Positions 1-8,893 of a DNA stretch of 64,000 nt are shown here, piece after piece. Numbering within the stretch: the first letter of the stretch is position 1; the number at the start of each line of letters is the position of its first letter. The notes under the pieces were generated by a model. It ran no database searches. It worked only from the letters and a program-made list of their open reading frames with translations, and had not been told where the DNA came from. Location: assembly GCA_024278935.1 (NCBI GenBank), contig JAJRSF010000064.1, positions 1 through 64,000 on the forward strand. Reading direction: 5' to 3'. The position numbers were made by a program, and so were the translations under genes. Origin of the DNA: Candidatus Zixiibacteriota bacterium. GTDB lineage: Bacteria > Zixibacteria > MSB-5A5 > GN15 > FEB-12.

Positions 1-1
1 C

Positions 2-601
2 TATGATTTCATTCGGATTGTCGATAACCAAATTGGTATTGCTATTGGTGATGTCTCCGGTAAAGGTATCCCGGCGTCGCTTCTGATGGCATCGTTTCGA
101 GCATCGATGATTGCTGAAATTCGCAATAATGATTCTATTCGAAGTATTTGTCAAAAAGTAAATCAGCTTCTTTATGAATCAATGAAACCGGGCAATTTTG
201 TTACCGCTGTCTATGGTGTCATGGATGTGAAAAATCATATCTTCACTTTTTCAAACTGCGGGCATGATTTTCCCCTCATACTTCGTGCCGACGGAACTGT
301 AGAACAACTTCGTGAGGGCGGTCCTGTTCTTGGAGTGGTACCGGATGCTATTTATGAAGAACGCCCAGTGTATATTAACAAAGATGATATTGTTATCCTC
401 TTCACCGATGGCGTTGTTGAAGTTTTTAACGACGACGATGAACAGTATGGCGAGGAACGACTCATTAAGTTAATTCAAAAAAACAGAAATAAAACAACAA
501 CTGAAATCAGAAATGCTATTTACAAAGCAGTCAATAAATTTGCTTCGAAAAAACATATTTTCGATGATTTCACAATGATAGTTTTAAAACGTACCGACTA
601 A
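2..601 (+). CDS. SpoIIE/RsbU-type PP2C serine phosphatase, C-terminal part
   Basis: Only the C-terminal part is visible; the frame is already open at base 2, so the start lies left of the window. The catalytic core of a SpoIIE-type PP2C phosphatase is present: the metal-binding stretch GDVSGKGIPASLLM near the edge, ILFTDGVVEVF in the middle and the closing DDFTMIVLK. By family, these enzymes dephosphorylate STAS-domain anti-anti-sigma factors in partner-switching signalling in the cytoplasm. The sensor part (GAF, PAS, HAMP or receiver) cannot be seen, so the input signal is unknown. The next gene starts about 100 bases on with its own Shine-Dalgarno, so no operon partner is visible. Confidence 0.9.
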   Translation, partial: YDFIRIVDNQIGIAIGDVSGKGIPASLLMASFRASMIAEIRNNDSIRSICQKVNQLLYESMKPGNFVTAVYGVMDVKNHIFTFSNCGHDFPLILRADGTVEQLREGGPVLGVVPDAIYEERPVYINKDDIVILFTDGVVEVFNDDDEQYGEERLIKLIQKNRNKTTTEIRNAIYKAVNKFASKKHIFDDFTMIVLKRTD

Positions 602-702
602 CCTCCCAATTCCTTTTTTTTCGATTCTGCTTGTTATTTAATTCACACGACGTATATTACAACAAGACACAAAGAGCCTTATTACTACTTTAGGAGAAAT
701 CG

Positions 703-2160
703 ATGCCACTCAAAACTTATGTTGAATATCTACATTCATTACAATCTATGCGTCCGAATATGTACAAGTTTGACAAATTGATTGAAGATGTCACCACCAA
801 CCCTGCCACAAGACGAACTGTTGAAGGTCATGGTTGGACATTTAAAGCTGCGTTTGATAATGAGCATAAAGATTTATTAACAACAAAATCACACATCAAC
901 GGCAAAACTATCAGCCGTTATCTCTCAATTATCCAATCAGCCGAAGATATGTACGCCAACTCAGCAATGAAACGTTTAATGTTTCATCTGACCGGTACTT
1001 GCACCGGCGGGCGATGTGCAGGATGGACTGCACTCAACGCAATGTTTGTGACAACTTTTGAAATGGATAGAGATTTAAAAACTGATTATCATCCTCGATT
1101 TTTAAAATGGCTCGAAGATGCTCAGGATCGTGATATTACAATTTCTGGTGCTTTAACCGATGCCAAAGGTGACCGCACAAAAACACCATCGCAGCAAGAT
1201 GATGAAGATTTCTTTTTGCATGTTATTGAAAAACGTGACGACGGCATAGTTGTTCGTGGGGCAAAAGTTATGATCTGTGGTGTTGCCGCAGCAAACGAAA
1301 TATTTATTCTCCCGGGTTCAGGCTACAAAGAAGAAGATTCCAAGTATGCTATTTCATTTGTAATTCCAAAAGATATCGAAGGCTTAACCATCGTTGAAAC
1401 AAGACATCCATCCGACCGTCGTGATGAAGAAGAAGGTTTTGACAATCCTGTTACCGAAGGTGGAATTACCCAGGCATATCTGTTTTTTGAAGATGTTTTT
1501 ATTCCGAACGAACGAGTCTTCATGTGTGGCGAAACAAAATATACAGGTTCAACAGTCGGCTATTTTGTCATGCCTTACCGTGCATCAATCGGTGGTTGTG
1601 TCGCAGGACAAGGTGATATAAAAATTGGTTCGGCAATCTTAACAGCACGTACAAATGGGCTGTCATCAAAAATTTTCAAAGATAAATTGGTACAGATGAA
1701 TATCAATAACGAAACAACCTACGCCGTTGGAATCGCTTCTGCTGCCAAAGGGAAAAAACATGAATGCGGTGCTTGGCTTTGTGACCCATTGCTCTCCAAT
1801 GTCAATAAAGTGCATGTTGCCACTCTTCCATATGAGACTTCAGTTATCGCACAAGATATTGCCGGTGGAATTGCTGAGACAGGATGTATGCCATCGTATC
1901 AGGATTTCCATTCTAAAAAATACGGACATCTTATCCAAAAATATATGCGGGCAAAACATTCCGCCGAATCTCGTGCCAGAGCAGCTCGACTGGTCGAGTG
2001 GGTAACTATTGGTGGTGGTGTTCCCGGCTGTATGCATGGTGGTGGTTCACCGGATGGTGCCAAGCTGTTTATTCGGGGATTTTCTGAACTTGAGAAAAAA
2101 GTTACAATAGCAAAAAACCTTGCAGGTATCACAGAAGATATTCCTGAACCAAAAAAATAG
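703..2160 (+). CDS. abfD: 4-hydroxybutyryl-CoA dehydratase / vinylacetyl-CoA isomerase-like flavoprotein
   Basis: A 485-residue member of the HpaB/AbfD flavoprotein family, close to the usual AbfD length. In the characterised Clostridium aminobutyricum enzyme, FAD and a [4Fe-4S] cluster held by C99, C103, H292 and C299 convert 4-hydroxybutyryl-CoA to crotonyl-CoA in GABA/succinate fermentation. Here the cysteines fall at C100 and C105 (CTGGRC) and C299 (SIGGC). Residue 292 is Tyr in an ungapped count, so the His ligand looks absent or shifted. The start is supported by AGGAGA a few bases upstream, and a strong terminator follows the stop. No CoA-transferase or hydroxybutyrate dehydrogenase lies next to it. 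The family is secure; the exact substrate is inferred. Confidence 0.8.
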   Translation: MPLKTYVEYLHSLQSMRPNMYKFDKLIEDVTTNPATRRTVEGHGWTFKAAFDNEHKDLLTTKSHINGKTISRYLSIIQSAEDMYANSAMKRLMFHLTGTCTGGRCAGWTALNAMFVTTFEMDRDLKTDYHPRFLKWLEDAQDRDITISGALTDAKGDRTKTPSQQDDEDFFLHVIEKRDDGIVVRGAKVMICGVAAANEIFILPGSGYKEEDSKYAISFVIPKDIEGLTIVETRHPSDRRDEEEGFDNPVTEGGITQAYLFFEDVFIPNERVFMCGETKYTGSTVGYFVMPYRASIGGCVAGQGDIKIGSAILTARTNGLSSKIFKDKLVQMNINNETTYAVGIASAAKGKKHECGAWLCDPLLSNVNKVHVATLPYETSVIAQDIAGGIAETGCMPSYQDFHSKKYGHLIQKYMRAKHSAESRARAARLVEWVTIGGGVPGCMHGGGSPDGAKLFIRGFSELEKKVTIAKNLAGITEDIPEPKK

Positions 2161-2182
2161 ACAAGAAGCGACAAATAGTTTC

Positions 2183-2220
2183 AAACCGATACGGACGAGG
2201 AAAGCCGTATCGGTTTTTTT
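2183..2220 (+). terminator. Rho-independent terminator after the AbfD-like gene
   Basis: A 12-bp perfect stem (AAACCGATACGG with CCGTATCGGTTT) and a short loop run straight into a T tract. It begins about 23 bases after the TAG stop. Confidence 0.9.
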
Positions 2221-2311
2221 ATGAAAAATAAGACTTTACAGAGTAGAATCTTCTTACGTAATTATAAATATAACGAAACAGATATAACTCTTAAGAGTAA
2301 GGTGGAATATC

Positions 2312-2950
2312 ATGTCATGGATGAAAAATTATCTTTTTCTGATTTTAATCCTCATTCCAGTTTTGGTAAGCGGACAAACTTTAGGTGAGATCGAAGAAAC
2401 AGATTATGACAATGCAGTAGCAGCACATTTTAATCAGGATATTGCTACTATTAACAAATTTATTAAAAATGGAATCGCACCTGAAGCGGTTCCGGTATTA
2501 CTTTTTATTTCAGAAAAAATATCAGTACCGTATGATAAGATTATTGCTTTGTATAAAGGCGGGCAATCATGGCAAAACATTGTGAAAAACAATAATGCCA
2601 GTAATGATATTTTTTACTTTTCAATGATTTCAGGATTTAAAAGTGAAACTTTCCTTCCGATTTTTGAAAAGTTTAAAGCATTCAATGCAAAAGCTATCGA
2701 ACCTGTGATGCTTGACAATGTTGAAATCATAAATATTGTTAACTTACAATTCTTGATGAAGTTTTATGACTTTAACGTTTGTGAACTTATTGCTATGCGT
2801 GACTATGGGAAAAGTTTTATCCGTATTAACGCTGATGTAAAATTGTTAAAAGATAATTTGAACAAAGCAGAACTGGCAAAAGAAAGAGAAGAAGCAAAAC
2901 TTGCAAAAGAGAGAGAAGTAGTCAAGCAGGAAGAGTCCACCGACGAATAA
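2312..2950 (+). CDS. Secreted hypothetical protein with charged C-terminal tail
   Basis: I do not recognise this 212-residue protein. An N-terminal signal peptide is clear: a charged start, the hydrophobic stretch LFLILILIPVLVSG and a likely cleavage just after it. The middle is mixed helix and strand with no catalytic motif. The last 35 residues are a highly charged helix with a repeated KERE unit, likely a coiled coil. The start follows AAGGTGGA at good spacing, and a 12-bp perfect palindrome (ACTCTTAAGAGT, 2287-2298) sits just before that ribosome site and could be an operator. A terminator hairpin follows, so the gene is monocistronic. Confidence 0.7.
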   Translation: MSWMKNYLFLILILIPVLVSGQTLGEIEETDYDNAVAAHFNQDIATINKFIKNGIAPEAVPVLLFISEKISVPYDKIIALYKGGQSWQNIVKNNNASNDIFYFSMISGFKSETFLPIFEKFKAFNAKAIEPVMLDNVEIINIVNLQFLMKFYDFNVCELIAMRDYGKSFIRINADVKLLKDNLNKAELAKEREEAKLAKEREVVKQEESTDE

Positions 2951-2979
2951 TAGATATTTTTTAATATAGAAACTTGAAG

Positions 2980-3006
2980 CAGGTAGTCGTTTGGCTACCT
3001 GTTTTT
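2980..3006 (+). terminator. Rho-independent terminator
   Basis: CAGGTAG and CTACCTG form a 7-bp stem around an 8-base loop, followed by a T run, about 30 bases after the stop at 2950. Confidence 0.85.
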
Positions 3007-3079
3007 ATATTATAGAGAGTTATTTGATAATGATCTTCTTGAAGATATTAAAGTTTCAATAACCTACGTAGCCTTTTAA

Positions 3080-3757
3080 CTATGGACAATCGGCAGGTTG
3101 GACGGTTCCGTCGTTGGTAAATATAAAGTTTATGATAAACACTAAATCAGAAATATCAACATCACCGATACCATCTAGATTAGCTTCATCCATACATACA
3201 GGCGTCGGACCATCTGTGAATATAAAATCAACTATATAAATCAAATCAGAAATATCTGTTGCGTCTTGGGGGTCATTATTGGCATTACCACGAATACCAA
3301 GGCAACAGTTTGTGACAACAACTATCGGTTCTGCGATTCCAAAAAAGGTATTCGCTTCTTCACCAAAAAATGTAATCGAAGAATTATCTGAGTTTGGTGT
3401 ATAAAATTTCAATTGTATTGACTGACCAAAATCGCCTAAGAGAAAAGTAGTAGATAACTGGTTCGGATAAATCAGACCATCAAATACTTCAACCTCAATA
3501 GCAGACACCGAAGTACCATCGATAATAGTTTCAACAAGCAAAACTGAATCATCAGAATTGGCAGTAAGATGAAAATTAAGAACATCTTGCAATAGATGGT
3601 TCTCAATAGTCACCGTAACTGTATCAGCGTTTGAAATAGCTGAAACTACAACCTGGGTTGTGCTTGGGTACAAGTCGATTTGAAAATCAGATGCAAAAGA
3701 GACCTGATAGACAAAACTATAAAACGCTATTAATATGAGTCCAATTTTTATTTTCAT
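3080..3757 (-). CDS. Secreted protein with C-terminal dockerin-like EF-hand repeats
   Basis: 225 residues with a signal peptide (IGLILIAFYSFVYQVSFAS), a beta-rich middle of about 120 residues resembling cohesin-type or surface beta-sandwich domains, and a C-terminal dockerin pair. The repeats are visible as DATDISDLIYIVDFIF and GDVDISDLVFIINFIF, each led by an EF-hand-like Ca-binding loop (NANNDPQDATD and NLDGIGDVD). By family, type I dockerins bind cohesins or act as Ca-stabilised modules; their proliferation outside cellulosomes is typical of Zixibacteria-like genomes. The cognate partner is not in the window. It lies downstream of the isocitrate dehydrogenase gene on the same strand, with a hairpin between. 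Confidence 0.8.
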   Translation of the reverse strand: MKIKIGLILIAFYSFVYQVSFASDFQIDLYPSTTQVVVSAISNADTVTVTIENHLLQDVLNFHLTANSDDSVLLVETIIDGTSVSAIEVEVFDGLIYPNQLSTTFLLGDFGQSIQLKFYTPNSDNSSITFFGEEANTFFGIAEPIVVVTNCCLGIRGNANNDPQDATDISDLIYIVDFIFTDGPTPVCMDEANLDGIGDVDISDLVFIINFIFTNDGTVQPADCP

Positions 3758-3773
3758 TTATTTCTTTTGTTTT

Positions 3774-3799
3774 CCGAACAGAGTATTAACTCTGTTCGG
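3774..3799. other. Perfect 11-bp hairpin between two minus-strand genes
   Basis: CCGAACAGAGT pairs with ACTCTGTTCGG around a 4-base loop. It lies between the stop of the isocitrate dehydrogenase gene and the start of the dockerin gene. In the direction of those genes it is followed by A-rich sequence, not a T run, so it is not a classical terminator for them. It could act as an mRNA-end stabiliser or a leader structure. Confidence 0.6.
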
Positions 3800-3816
3800 A
3801 TTGGTAAGTAATTTTT

Positions 3817-4827
3817 TTAAGAACGGCTTGAAATTTCTTTTACAAGTTCATCTGTGTATTCTGAAGTAGAAAGATTTCCACCTAAATCTTTTGTTAAGTG
3901 ATGTCCCATAGCGAGAGTTACAACAATTGATTTCCAAATTTTAGTCGCTGCGGCATCTTCTTTTAAATGTCGTAACATCATCAGAGCAGAGAATATAAGT
4001 GCTGTCGGATTGGCAAGGTTCTTCCCGGCAATATCAGGAGCGGAACCATGTACCGCTTCAAAGACTGCATATTCTTTACCAAGATTGGCACCCGGTACAA
4101 CACCAAGCCCACCAACTAAACCGGCAGCAAGGTCTGAGACAATATCACCAAACATATTACCTAAAAGCAGCATGTCAAACTGGGTTGGGTCTAAAACTAA
4201 ATTCATGCAGAGTGCATCGACAATTTTATCTTCAGCTTTGATTTCAGGATACTCTTCAGAAATTTCTTCAAATGAACGCAGGAATAAGCCATCGGAAATT
4301 TTCATAATATTTGCTTTATGCACAAGCGTAATTTTTTTCCGTCCGTTTGCTTTGGCATACTCAAAAGCAAAACGAGCAATATTGTCTGACGCTTCTTTGG
4401 TCACAACTTTAATAGCCTGTGTGACTCCCGGTGAAATTATATTTTCAATACCGGAATACAAATCTGCAGTGTTTTCTCTGACAATCACCAAATCAACTTT
4501 GTCAAACCGACTCGGTACCCCGCCGATAGTTTTTACCGGACGAAGATTAGCATACAAATCAAGTTTTCTACGCAGGGTAACATTTGCCGAACGGAAACCT
4601 TTGCCAACCAAAGTTGTCAATGGTCCTTTGAGGGCTACTTTATTTTCTTTAATTGAATCTAAACATTGGTCAGGTACAGAAATACCAAATTCTTCAACTG
4701 CGGGAATCCCGGCAAGCTGGCGATCCCACTCAATTTCTACACCGGCAGCTTCAATAACACGGACTACTGATTCTGTAATTTCAGGTCCGATACCATCGCC
4801 GGGTATGAGGGTTACTTTATGTGCCAT
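3817..4827 (-). CDS. icd: NAD-type isocitrate/isopropylmalate-family dehydrogenase, probably isocitrate dehydrogenase
   Basis: 336 residues, the length of short NAD-dependent beta-decarboxylating dehydrogenases. It opens with the family start LIPGDGIGPEI. The substrate loop FRSANVTLRRKLDLYANLRP has the Ser used by isocitrate dehydrogenases to bind the substrate gamma-carboxylate. VRENTADLYSG, KANIMKISDGLF and MFGDIVSDLAAGL supply the usual Tyr, Lys and Asp residues, and FEAVHGSAPDIAGK is the nucleotide-binding loop. It would oxidatively decarboxylate isocitrate to 2-oxoglutarate in the cytosol. A homoisocitrate or isopropylmalate role is less likely because no leucine or lysine genes are near. 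A long open frame on the opposite strand is only its shadow. Confidence 0.85.
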   Translation of the reverse strand: MAHKVTLIPGDGIGPEITESVVRVIEAAGVEIEWDRQLAGIPAVEEFGISVPDQCLDSIKENKVALKGPLTTLVGKGFRSANVTLRRKLDLYANLRPVKTIGGVPSRFDKVDLVIVRENTADLYSGIENIISPGVTQAIKVVTKEASDNIARFAFEYAKANGRKKITLVHKANIMKISDGLFLRSFEEISEEYPEIKAEDKIVDALCMNLVLDPTQFDMLLLGNMFGDIVSDLAAGLVGGLGVVPGANLGKEYAVFEAVHGSAPDIAGKNLANPTALIFSALMMLRHLKEDAAATKIWKSIVVTLAMGHHLTKDLGGNLSTSEYTDELVKEISSRS

Positions 4828-4959
4828 ATTTTATCCTTAATAAATCAGTATTATATCATTGGGGCGAAAGTATACCTATAATGCCGATTTTTGTCAATAC
4901 CAATAACTCGGTCAATTTTTCGGTTGCCTATTTCCGTGAAAGACTATATTTTAGCAACT

Positions 4960-6012
4960 ATGGAAGATAAACGGAAAGAAACCGAAATCAAATTAACTGC
5001 CGAAGTAAGCTGCGCCGGTTGAGCTTCTAAATTACCGCCAAAGTTTTTGGCTGAAGCCCTCAAAGACCTGCCCCAGTCTAACCACCCAAATTTATTGGTT
5101 GGGTTTAACAAAGCTGACGATGCAGGAGTATATAAAGTTTCTGAAACTATGGCACTTGTGCAGACGCTTGACTTTTTCCCGCCGATTGTTGATGACCCAT
5201 ACAATTTTGGTCGGATTGCTGCTGCCAATGCCCTTTCAGATGTATACGCCATGGGTGGTACTCCGGTTACGGCGATGTCTATTGTCGCGTTTCCACCAAA
5301 TCTTCCGGCATCTATTCTTGCTGATATATTACGTGGCGGAACTGAAAAAATTGAAGAAGCCGGAGCAGTTGTTGTTGGCGGTCATTCTATCAAAGATAAA
5401 GAACTCAAATACGGTCTTTCGGTCACAGGACTGATTGATCCTGCTAAAGTACTTTCTAATTCAAACGCACAAGTTGGCGACAAAATTTATCTGACTAAAA
5501 ACCTTGGTACCGGGCTTATCACTACTGCTATCAAAAGAAATGCTGCTTCAAAAGAACTTATCGATTTAGTCACCGACCAAATGGTTGAGCTAAACAAAAC
5601 TGTTGCCGAAGTTATGGTCAAGCATAACCCTTCCTCGGTTACTGATATCACCGGCTATGGACTGATGGGTCACGCTTATGAAATGGCAGTTGGTTCCGAT
5701 GTTACGATTAAAATTAATGCCGACAATCTTCCGTTACTACCAAACGTCATGGAATATGCTGAAGCTATGATGGTGCCGGGTGGAACTTTTGCCAATAAAG
5801 AATTTATCGAAGGTAAGTATTCTATCGCCGAACATATTGACCCGAATTTTGAGCATCTTTTGTTTGACCCGCAAACATCGGGTGGTCTGCTGATTTCTAT
5901 CCCGCAATCAAATTGTGAAGCGTTTGAAAAAGAGCTAAAAGAGAAAAACTTACTTGTCGCTTGTATTGGCTCTGTTGAAACCAAATCAGAACTTGCTCTT
6001 ATAATATCCTAA
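4960..6012 (+). CDS. selD: Selenophosphate synthetase, itself a selenoprotein (Sec at codon 21, TGA)
   Basis: SelD makes selenophosphate from selenide and ATP, the Se donor for Sec-tRNA and selenouridine. The recognisable body (HPNLLVGFNKADDAGVY, ANALSDVYAMGGTPVTA, VVGGHSIKD, SVTDITGYGLMGHA, FDPQTSGGLLISI) runs from about 5070. Upstream the same frame is open except for a TGA at 5020-5022 in the context SCAG-TGA-ASKLPP, exactly where SelD proteins have their redox Cys or Sec. Read as Sec, the protein is 350 residues, the normal length. I chose ATG 4960 because it gives the typical short lead (IKLTAEVSCAG); no strong Shine-Dalgarno is visible, and GTG 4936 is an alternative. A SECIS-like hairpin follows the TGA. 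A start at the later TTG 5047 would delete the active site. Confidence 0.93.
5023..5057 (+). promoter_or_regulatory. Bacterial SECIS element for the SelD Sec codon
   Basis: Directly after the TGA, GCTTC (5023-5027) pairs with GAAGC (5053-5057). Inside, GCCAAA (5037-5042) pairs with TTTGGC (5046-5051), leaving a GTT apical loop 20 bases from the TGA. A small apical loop that begins with G, about 16-37 bases after the UGA, is what bacterial SECIS elements have for SelB binding. Seen by eye; no folding energy was computed. Confidence 0.8.
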
Positions 6013-6132
6013 ATAATCGCCATAATTTTCGTATAAATTTTATCTTGATTTAAGTCATTTTTCTTACCTGATTATTGATTACTATACTCTACGTTTAATA
6101 CGATAACGACATGCGATTAGAGGATATTGACA

Positions 6133-6543
6133 ATGATTTCAAAAACTGGTATTCAGGCAACGCTGGCACTTGCATATTTGGCTAAAATTGACAAAAATGC
6201 ATACGCAGGAGCCTCACAAATTGCTGAAAAGATTAATGCCCCGAAAAACTACCTCGGGAAATTACTCAATCGGTTAGCCTCAGAAGGGCTTTTAGTCTCT
6301 GTAAAAGGGTATAATGGCGGTTTTCGGCTTGCCAAAGCGGCATCGAAAATTTCTATTTATGATACTGTTGAGCCGATTGACTCTATCAGTAAATTATATG
6401 GCTGTTTTTTAGGGCAAGCATCATGTTCATGCGATACATCTTGTGCCGTGCACAAAAAATGGGATAAAATCCGAAACGATTATCTCAAATTTCTCAAAAC
6501 AACAACAATCAAAGATATAGCTGAAAAAAATATTTCGATATGA
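6133..6543 (+). CDS. Rrf2-family transcription regulator with a cysteine cluster, probable NO or redox sensor
   Basis: Rrf2 proteins carry an N-terminal winged helix (here GIQATLALAYLAKI through NYLGKLLNRLASEGLLVSVKGYNGGFRLAK) and often an Fe-S cluster near residues 90-110. The cluster region here reads YGCFLGQASCSCDTSC: four Cys with spacing 6-1-3, which differs from the spacing in NsrR or IscR, so the cluster type is uncertain. I start at ATG 6133 behind GAGGA rather than at TTG 6127. The gene sits 50 bases upstream of the nitric oxide reductase gene on the same strand, so a role in sensing NO and controlling norB is the natural inference. Confidence 0.85.
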   Translation: MISKTGIQATLALAYLAKIDKNAYAGASQIAEKINAPKNYLGKLLNRLASEGLLVSVKGYNGGFRLAKAASKISIYDTVEPIDSISKLYGCFLGQASCSCDTSCAVHKKWDKIRNDYLKFLKTTTIKDIAEKNISI

Positions 6544-6592
6544 TACATAGAACTCACAATTATAATAATCTTTTAAGAAAGGATTTAAAAGT

Positions 6593-8830
6593 ATGAATAA
6601 ACTATGGGTTGGGTTTATAGCCGTAGTTGTAATATCGTTTACTATTCTCGGTTGGTCAGGTTTTAAGATTTATACAGAAAAACCTCCAATCCCGGATATA
6701 GTAGTTACCACTAATGGTGACATTATTATCCCATCGGGTGGTATCACTGCAGGTCAGAATGTTTGGCAGGCAATGGGTGGAATGGAAGTCGGCTCACTTT
6801 GGGGACATGGTTCGTATGTTGCTCCCGATTGGACAGCCGAATGGTTGCATCGTGAATGTATCTTCATTTTAAATGAATACGCACGAGTTGATTTTGATCT
6901 TTCCTATGATGATTTAAATGAGGAACAACAAGCTGCTCTCCGACAGCGGTTGAAATCTCTTTTAAATAGTAACACTTATAATGCTTCTACAGACAAATGG
7001 GTCTTAGACCCTGTCAGATTTTTGGCATTCAAATCAAACGTTGCTTATTACATTGATATTTTTAAAAACGGCAATGAACAGTTTGCAATTCCTGCAGGAG
7101 CAATTGAAGACCCTGCAAAGATTGAACAGATGGCTGCATTTTTCTTCTGGTCAGCATGGGCAGCATCGGCACATCGTGTTGATGATAATATTTCATACAC
7201 AAATAACTGGCCCCATGAACCTTTGATAGACAACAAGCCAACATCGGACTCTATCATCTGGACAGGCTTTTCAATCCTTACTCTTCTTTTGGGTATTTCT
7301 TTATTAGTATTTTATTATGTCAAAAATAAAGATAATGAGTCTATCGTTGACAATCTTCCAAAAGAAGATCCGCTCCTTGGTTTTACGCCAACACCATCTC
7401 AGAAAGCATCGGTACTTTATTTCTGGGTAGCGGCTGCACTCTTTTTAATCCAGATGACCTTAGGAGTTATCATCGCTCACTATGGTGTTGAAGGTCACGC
7501 ATTCTACGGAATTCCTATCGCTGAATTTTTACCATATTCGGTTGCTCGTACATGGCATACGCAACTTGGTATTTTCTGGATAGCAACATCATGGCTTGCT
7601 GCCGGTCTCTTTATAGCTCCGATTATCTCTGGCTATGAACCTAAGTTCCAACGACTCGGTGTTAATGTTTTGCTTGGCGCCTTAGTTGTAGTTGTACTTG
7701 GTTCGATGACCGGTGAATGGTTATCTGTCATGGGATACTTTGATACTGCCGGTGATATGTGGTTTTACTTCGGACATCAAGGTTACGAATATGTAGACCT
7801 CGGTCGTATCTGGCAAATCGCACTTTTAACAGGACTGATAATTTGGGTCTTCCTTACCGGAAGATGTATCATGGTTGCCATCCGCAAAAATGGTCCAGAC
7901 AAATCTCTCCTGACAATGTTCTTGATCTCTATCGTTGCTATCGGTGGCTTTTATGGTGCCGGTCTTATGTGGGGAAAAACAACTCATATCTCTATTGTTG
8001 AATACTGGCGATGGTGGGTCATTCATCTTTGGGTGGAAGGCTTCTTTGAAGTGTTCGCTACTGCCGTTATCGCATTACTCTTTACAAAGTTATCATTGCT
8101 TCGTATCAAGAGTGCAACCAACGCAGTTCTATTTTCAACGACTATCTTCTTAACAGGTGGTATTGTCGGAACTTTACATCATCTTTATTTCTCCGGCACT
8201 CCAACAGCTATCATGGCACTTGGTTCAGTTTTCTCAGCACTTGAAGTTGCACCGCTTACAATTATCGGTTTTGAAGTATGGGAAAATATCAAACTGTCAA
8301 AAGCAACAGCATGGGTTGAAAAATATAAATGGCCAATTTATTTCTTTGTCGCAGTTGCATTTTGGAACTTGATCGGAGCCGGACTGTTCGGATTTATGAT
8401 CAATCCGCCAATCGCACTTTACTACATGCAGGGACTTAACACTACTGCCGTTCATGCCCACACTGCACTCTTTGGTGTCTATGGAATGCTTGGACTTGGC
8501 TTGATGTTGTTCTGTCTGCGTGTTCTTTATGTCAGACAAGTTTGGAATCAGAAAGTTATTAAGTTCGGTTTCTGGGCTATCAATGTTGGCTTGAGTTTGA
8601 TGGTGCTTCTCAGTCTGCTTCCTATCGGATTTATGCAAACCTACGCATCGGTTGACAAAGGTTACTGGTATGCTCGGTCAGCTGAGTTCTTATACTCGGA
8701 CTTAATTACGACGCTTAAATGGATGCGTGCCCCTGGCGATACTATCTTTGCTATTGGTATTTTGGTGATAGTTCTCTTTATCTTTGGACTTTCAACAGGA
8801 CATTCTTTAGAGGATAAAAACAAAAAATAA
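6593..8830 (+). CDS. norB: Quinol-dependent nitric oxide reductase (qNOR), single subunit
   Basis: 745 residues: an N-terminal soluble cytochrome-c-like extension anchored by one helix, then the heme-copper-oxidase core of about a dozen membrane helices. It reduces NO to N2O with electrons from quinol. Visible ligands include the His of RTWHTQLGIFW, the His and Glu of WWVIHLWVEGFFEVFA (FeB site), the tandem His of GTLHHLYFSGTP and the paired His of VHAHTALFGVYG. The long N-terminal domain without a CxxCH heme c motif is the mark of qNOR as opposed to the two-subunit cNOR. The start follows AAAGGA. Together with the Rrf2 regulator just upstream, this looks like an NO-detoxification unit. Confidence 0.93.
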   Translation: MNKLWVGFIAVVVISFTILGWSGFKIYTEKPPIPDIVVTTNGDIIIPSGGITAGQNVWQAMGGMEVGSLWGHGSYVAPDWTAEWLHRECIFILNEYARVDFDLSYDDLNEEQQAALRQRLKSLLNSNTYNASTDKWVLDPVRFLAFKSNVAYYIDIFKNGNEQFAIPAGAIEDPAKIEQMAAFFFWSAWAASAHRVDDNISYTNNWPHEPLIDNKPTSDSIIWTGFSILTLLLGISLLVFYYVKNKDNESIVDNLPKEDPLLGFTPTPSQKASVLYFWVAAALFLIQMTLGVIIAHYGVEGHAFYGIPIAEFLPYSVARTWHTQLGIFWIATSWLAAGLFIAPIISGYEPKFQRLGVNVLLGALVVVVLGSMTGEWLSVMGYFDTAGDMWFYFGHQGYEYVDLGRIWQIALLTGLIIWVFLTGRCIMVAIRKNGPDKSLLTMFLISIVAIGGFYGAGLMWGKTTHISIVEYWRWWVIHLWVEGFFEVFATAVIALLFTKLSLLRIKSATNAVLFSTTIFLTGGIVGTLHHLYFSGTPTAIMALGSVFSALEVAPLTIIGFEVWENIKLSKATAWVEKYKWPIYFFVAVAFWNLIGAGLFGFMINPPIALYYMQGLNTTAVHAHTALFGVYGMLGLGLMLFCLRVLYVRQVWNQKVIKFGFWAINVGLSLMVLLSLLPIGFMQTYASVDKGYWYARSAEFLYSDLITTLKWMRAPGDTIFAIGILVIVLFIFGLSTGHSLEDKNKK

Positions 8831-8841
8831 TATTTTTATGT

Positions 8842-8886
8842 TCTGTTAGTTCCTGATTCACGGAACGTGAATTGTGAACTAACAGA
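8842..8886. repeat. Nested inverted repeat downstream of norB
   Basis: An 11-bp outer stem (TCTGTTAGTTC with GAACTAACAGA) encloses an inner 6-bp stem (ATTCAC with GTGAAT). No T run follows, so it is not a simple terminator. Confidence 0.75.
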
Positions 8887-8893
8887 TATTCTA

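Noticed and set aside
4010-4840. A 276-residue open frame on the plus strand opposite icd
   Set aside because: It mirrors the icd gene codon for codon, has no recognisable domain and no ribosome site. It is a shadow of icd.
5047-6012. SelD starting at TTG 5047
   Set aside because: This would delete the redox Sec/Cys loop and the normal N-terminus; the in-frame TGA as Sec explains the frame better.
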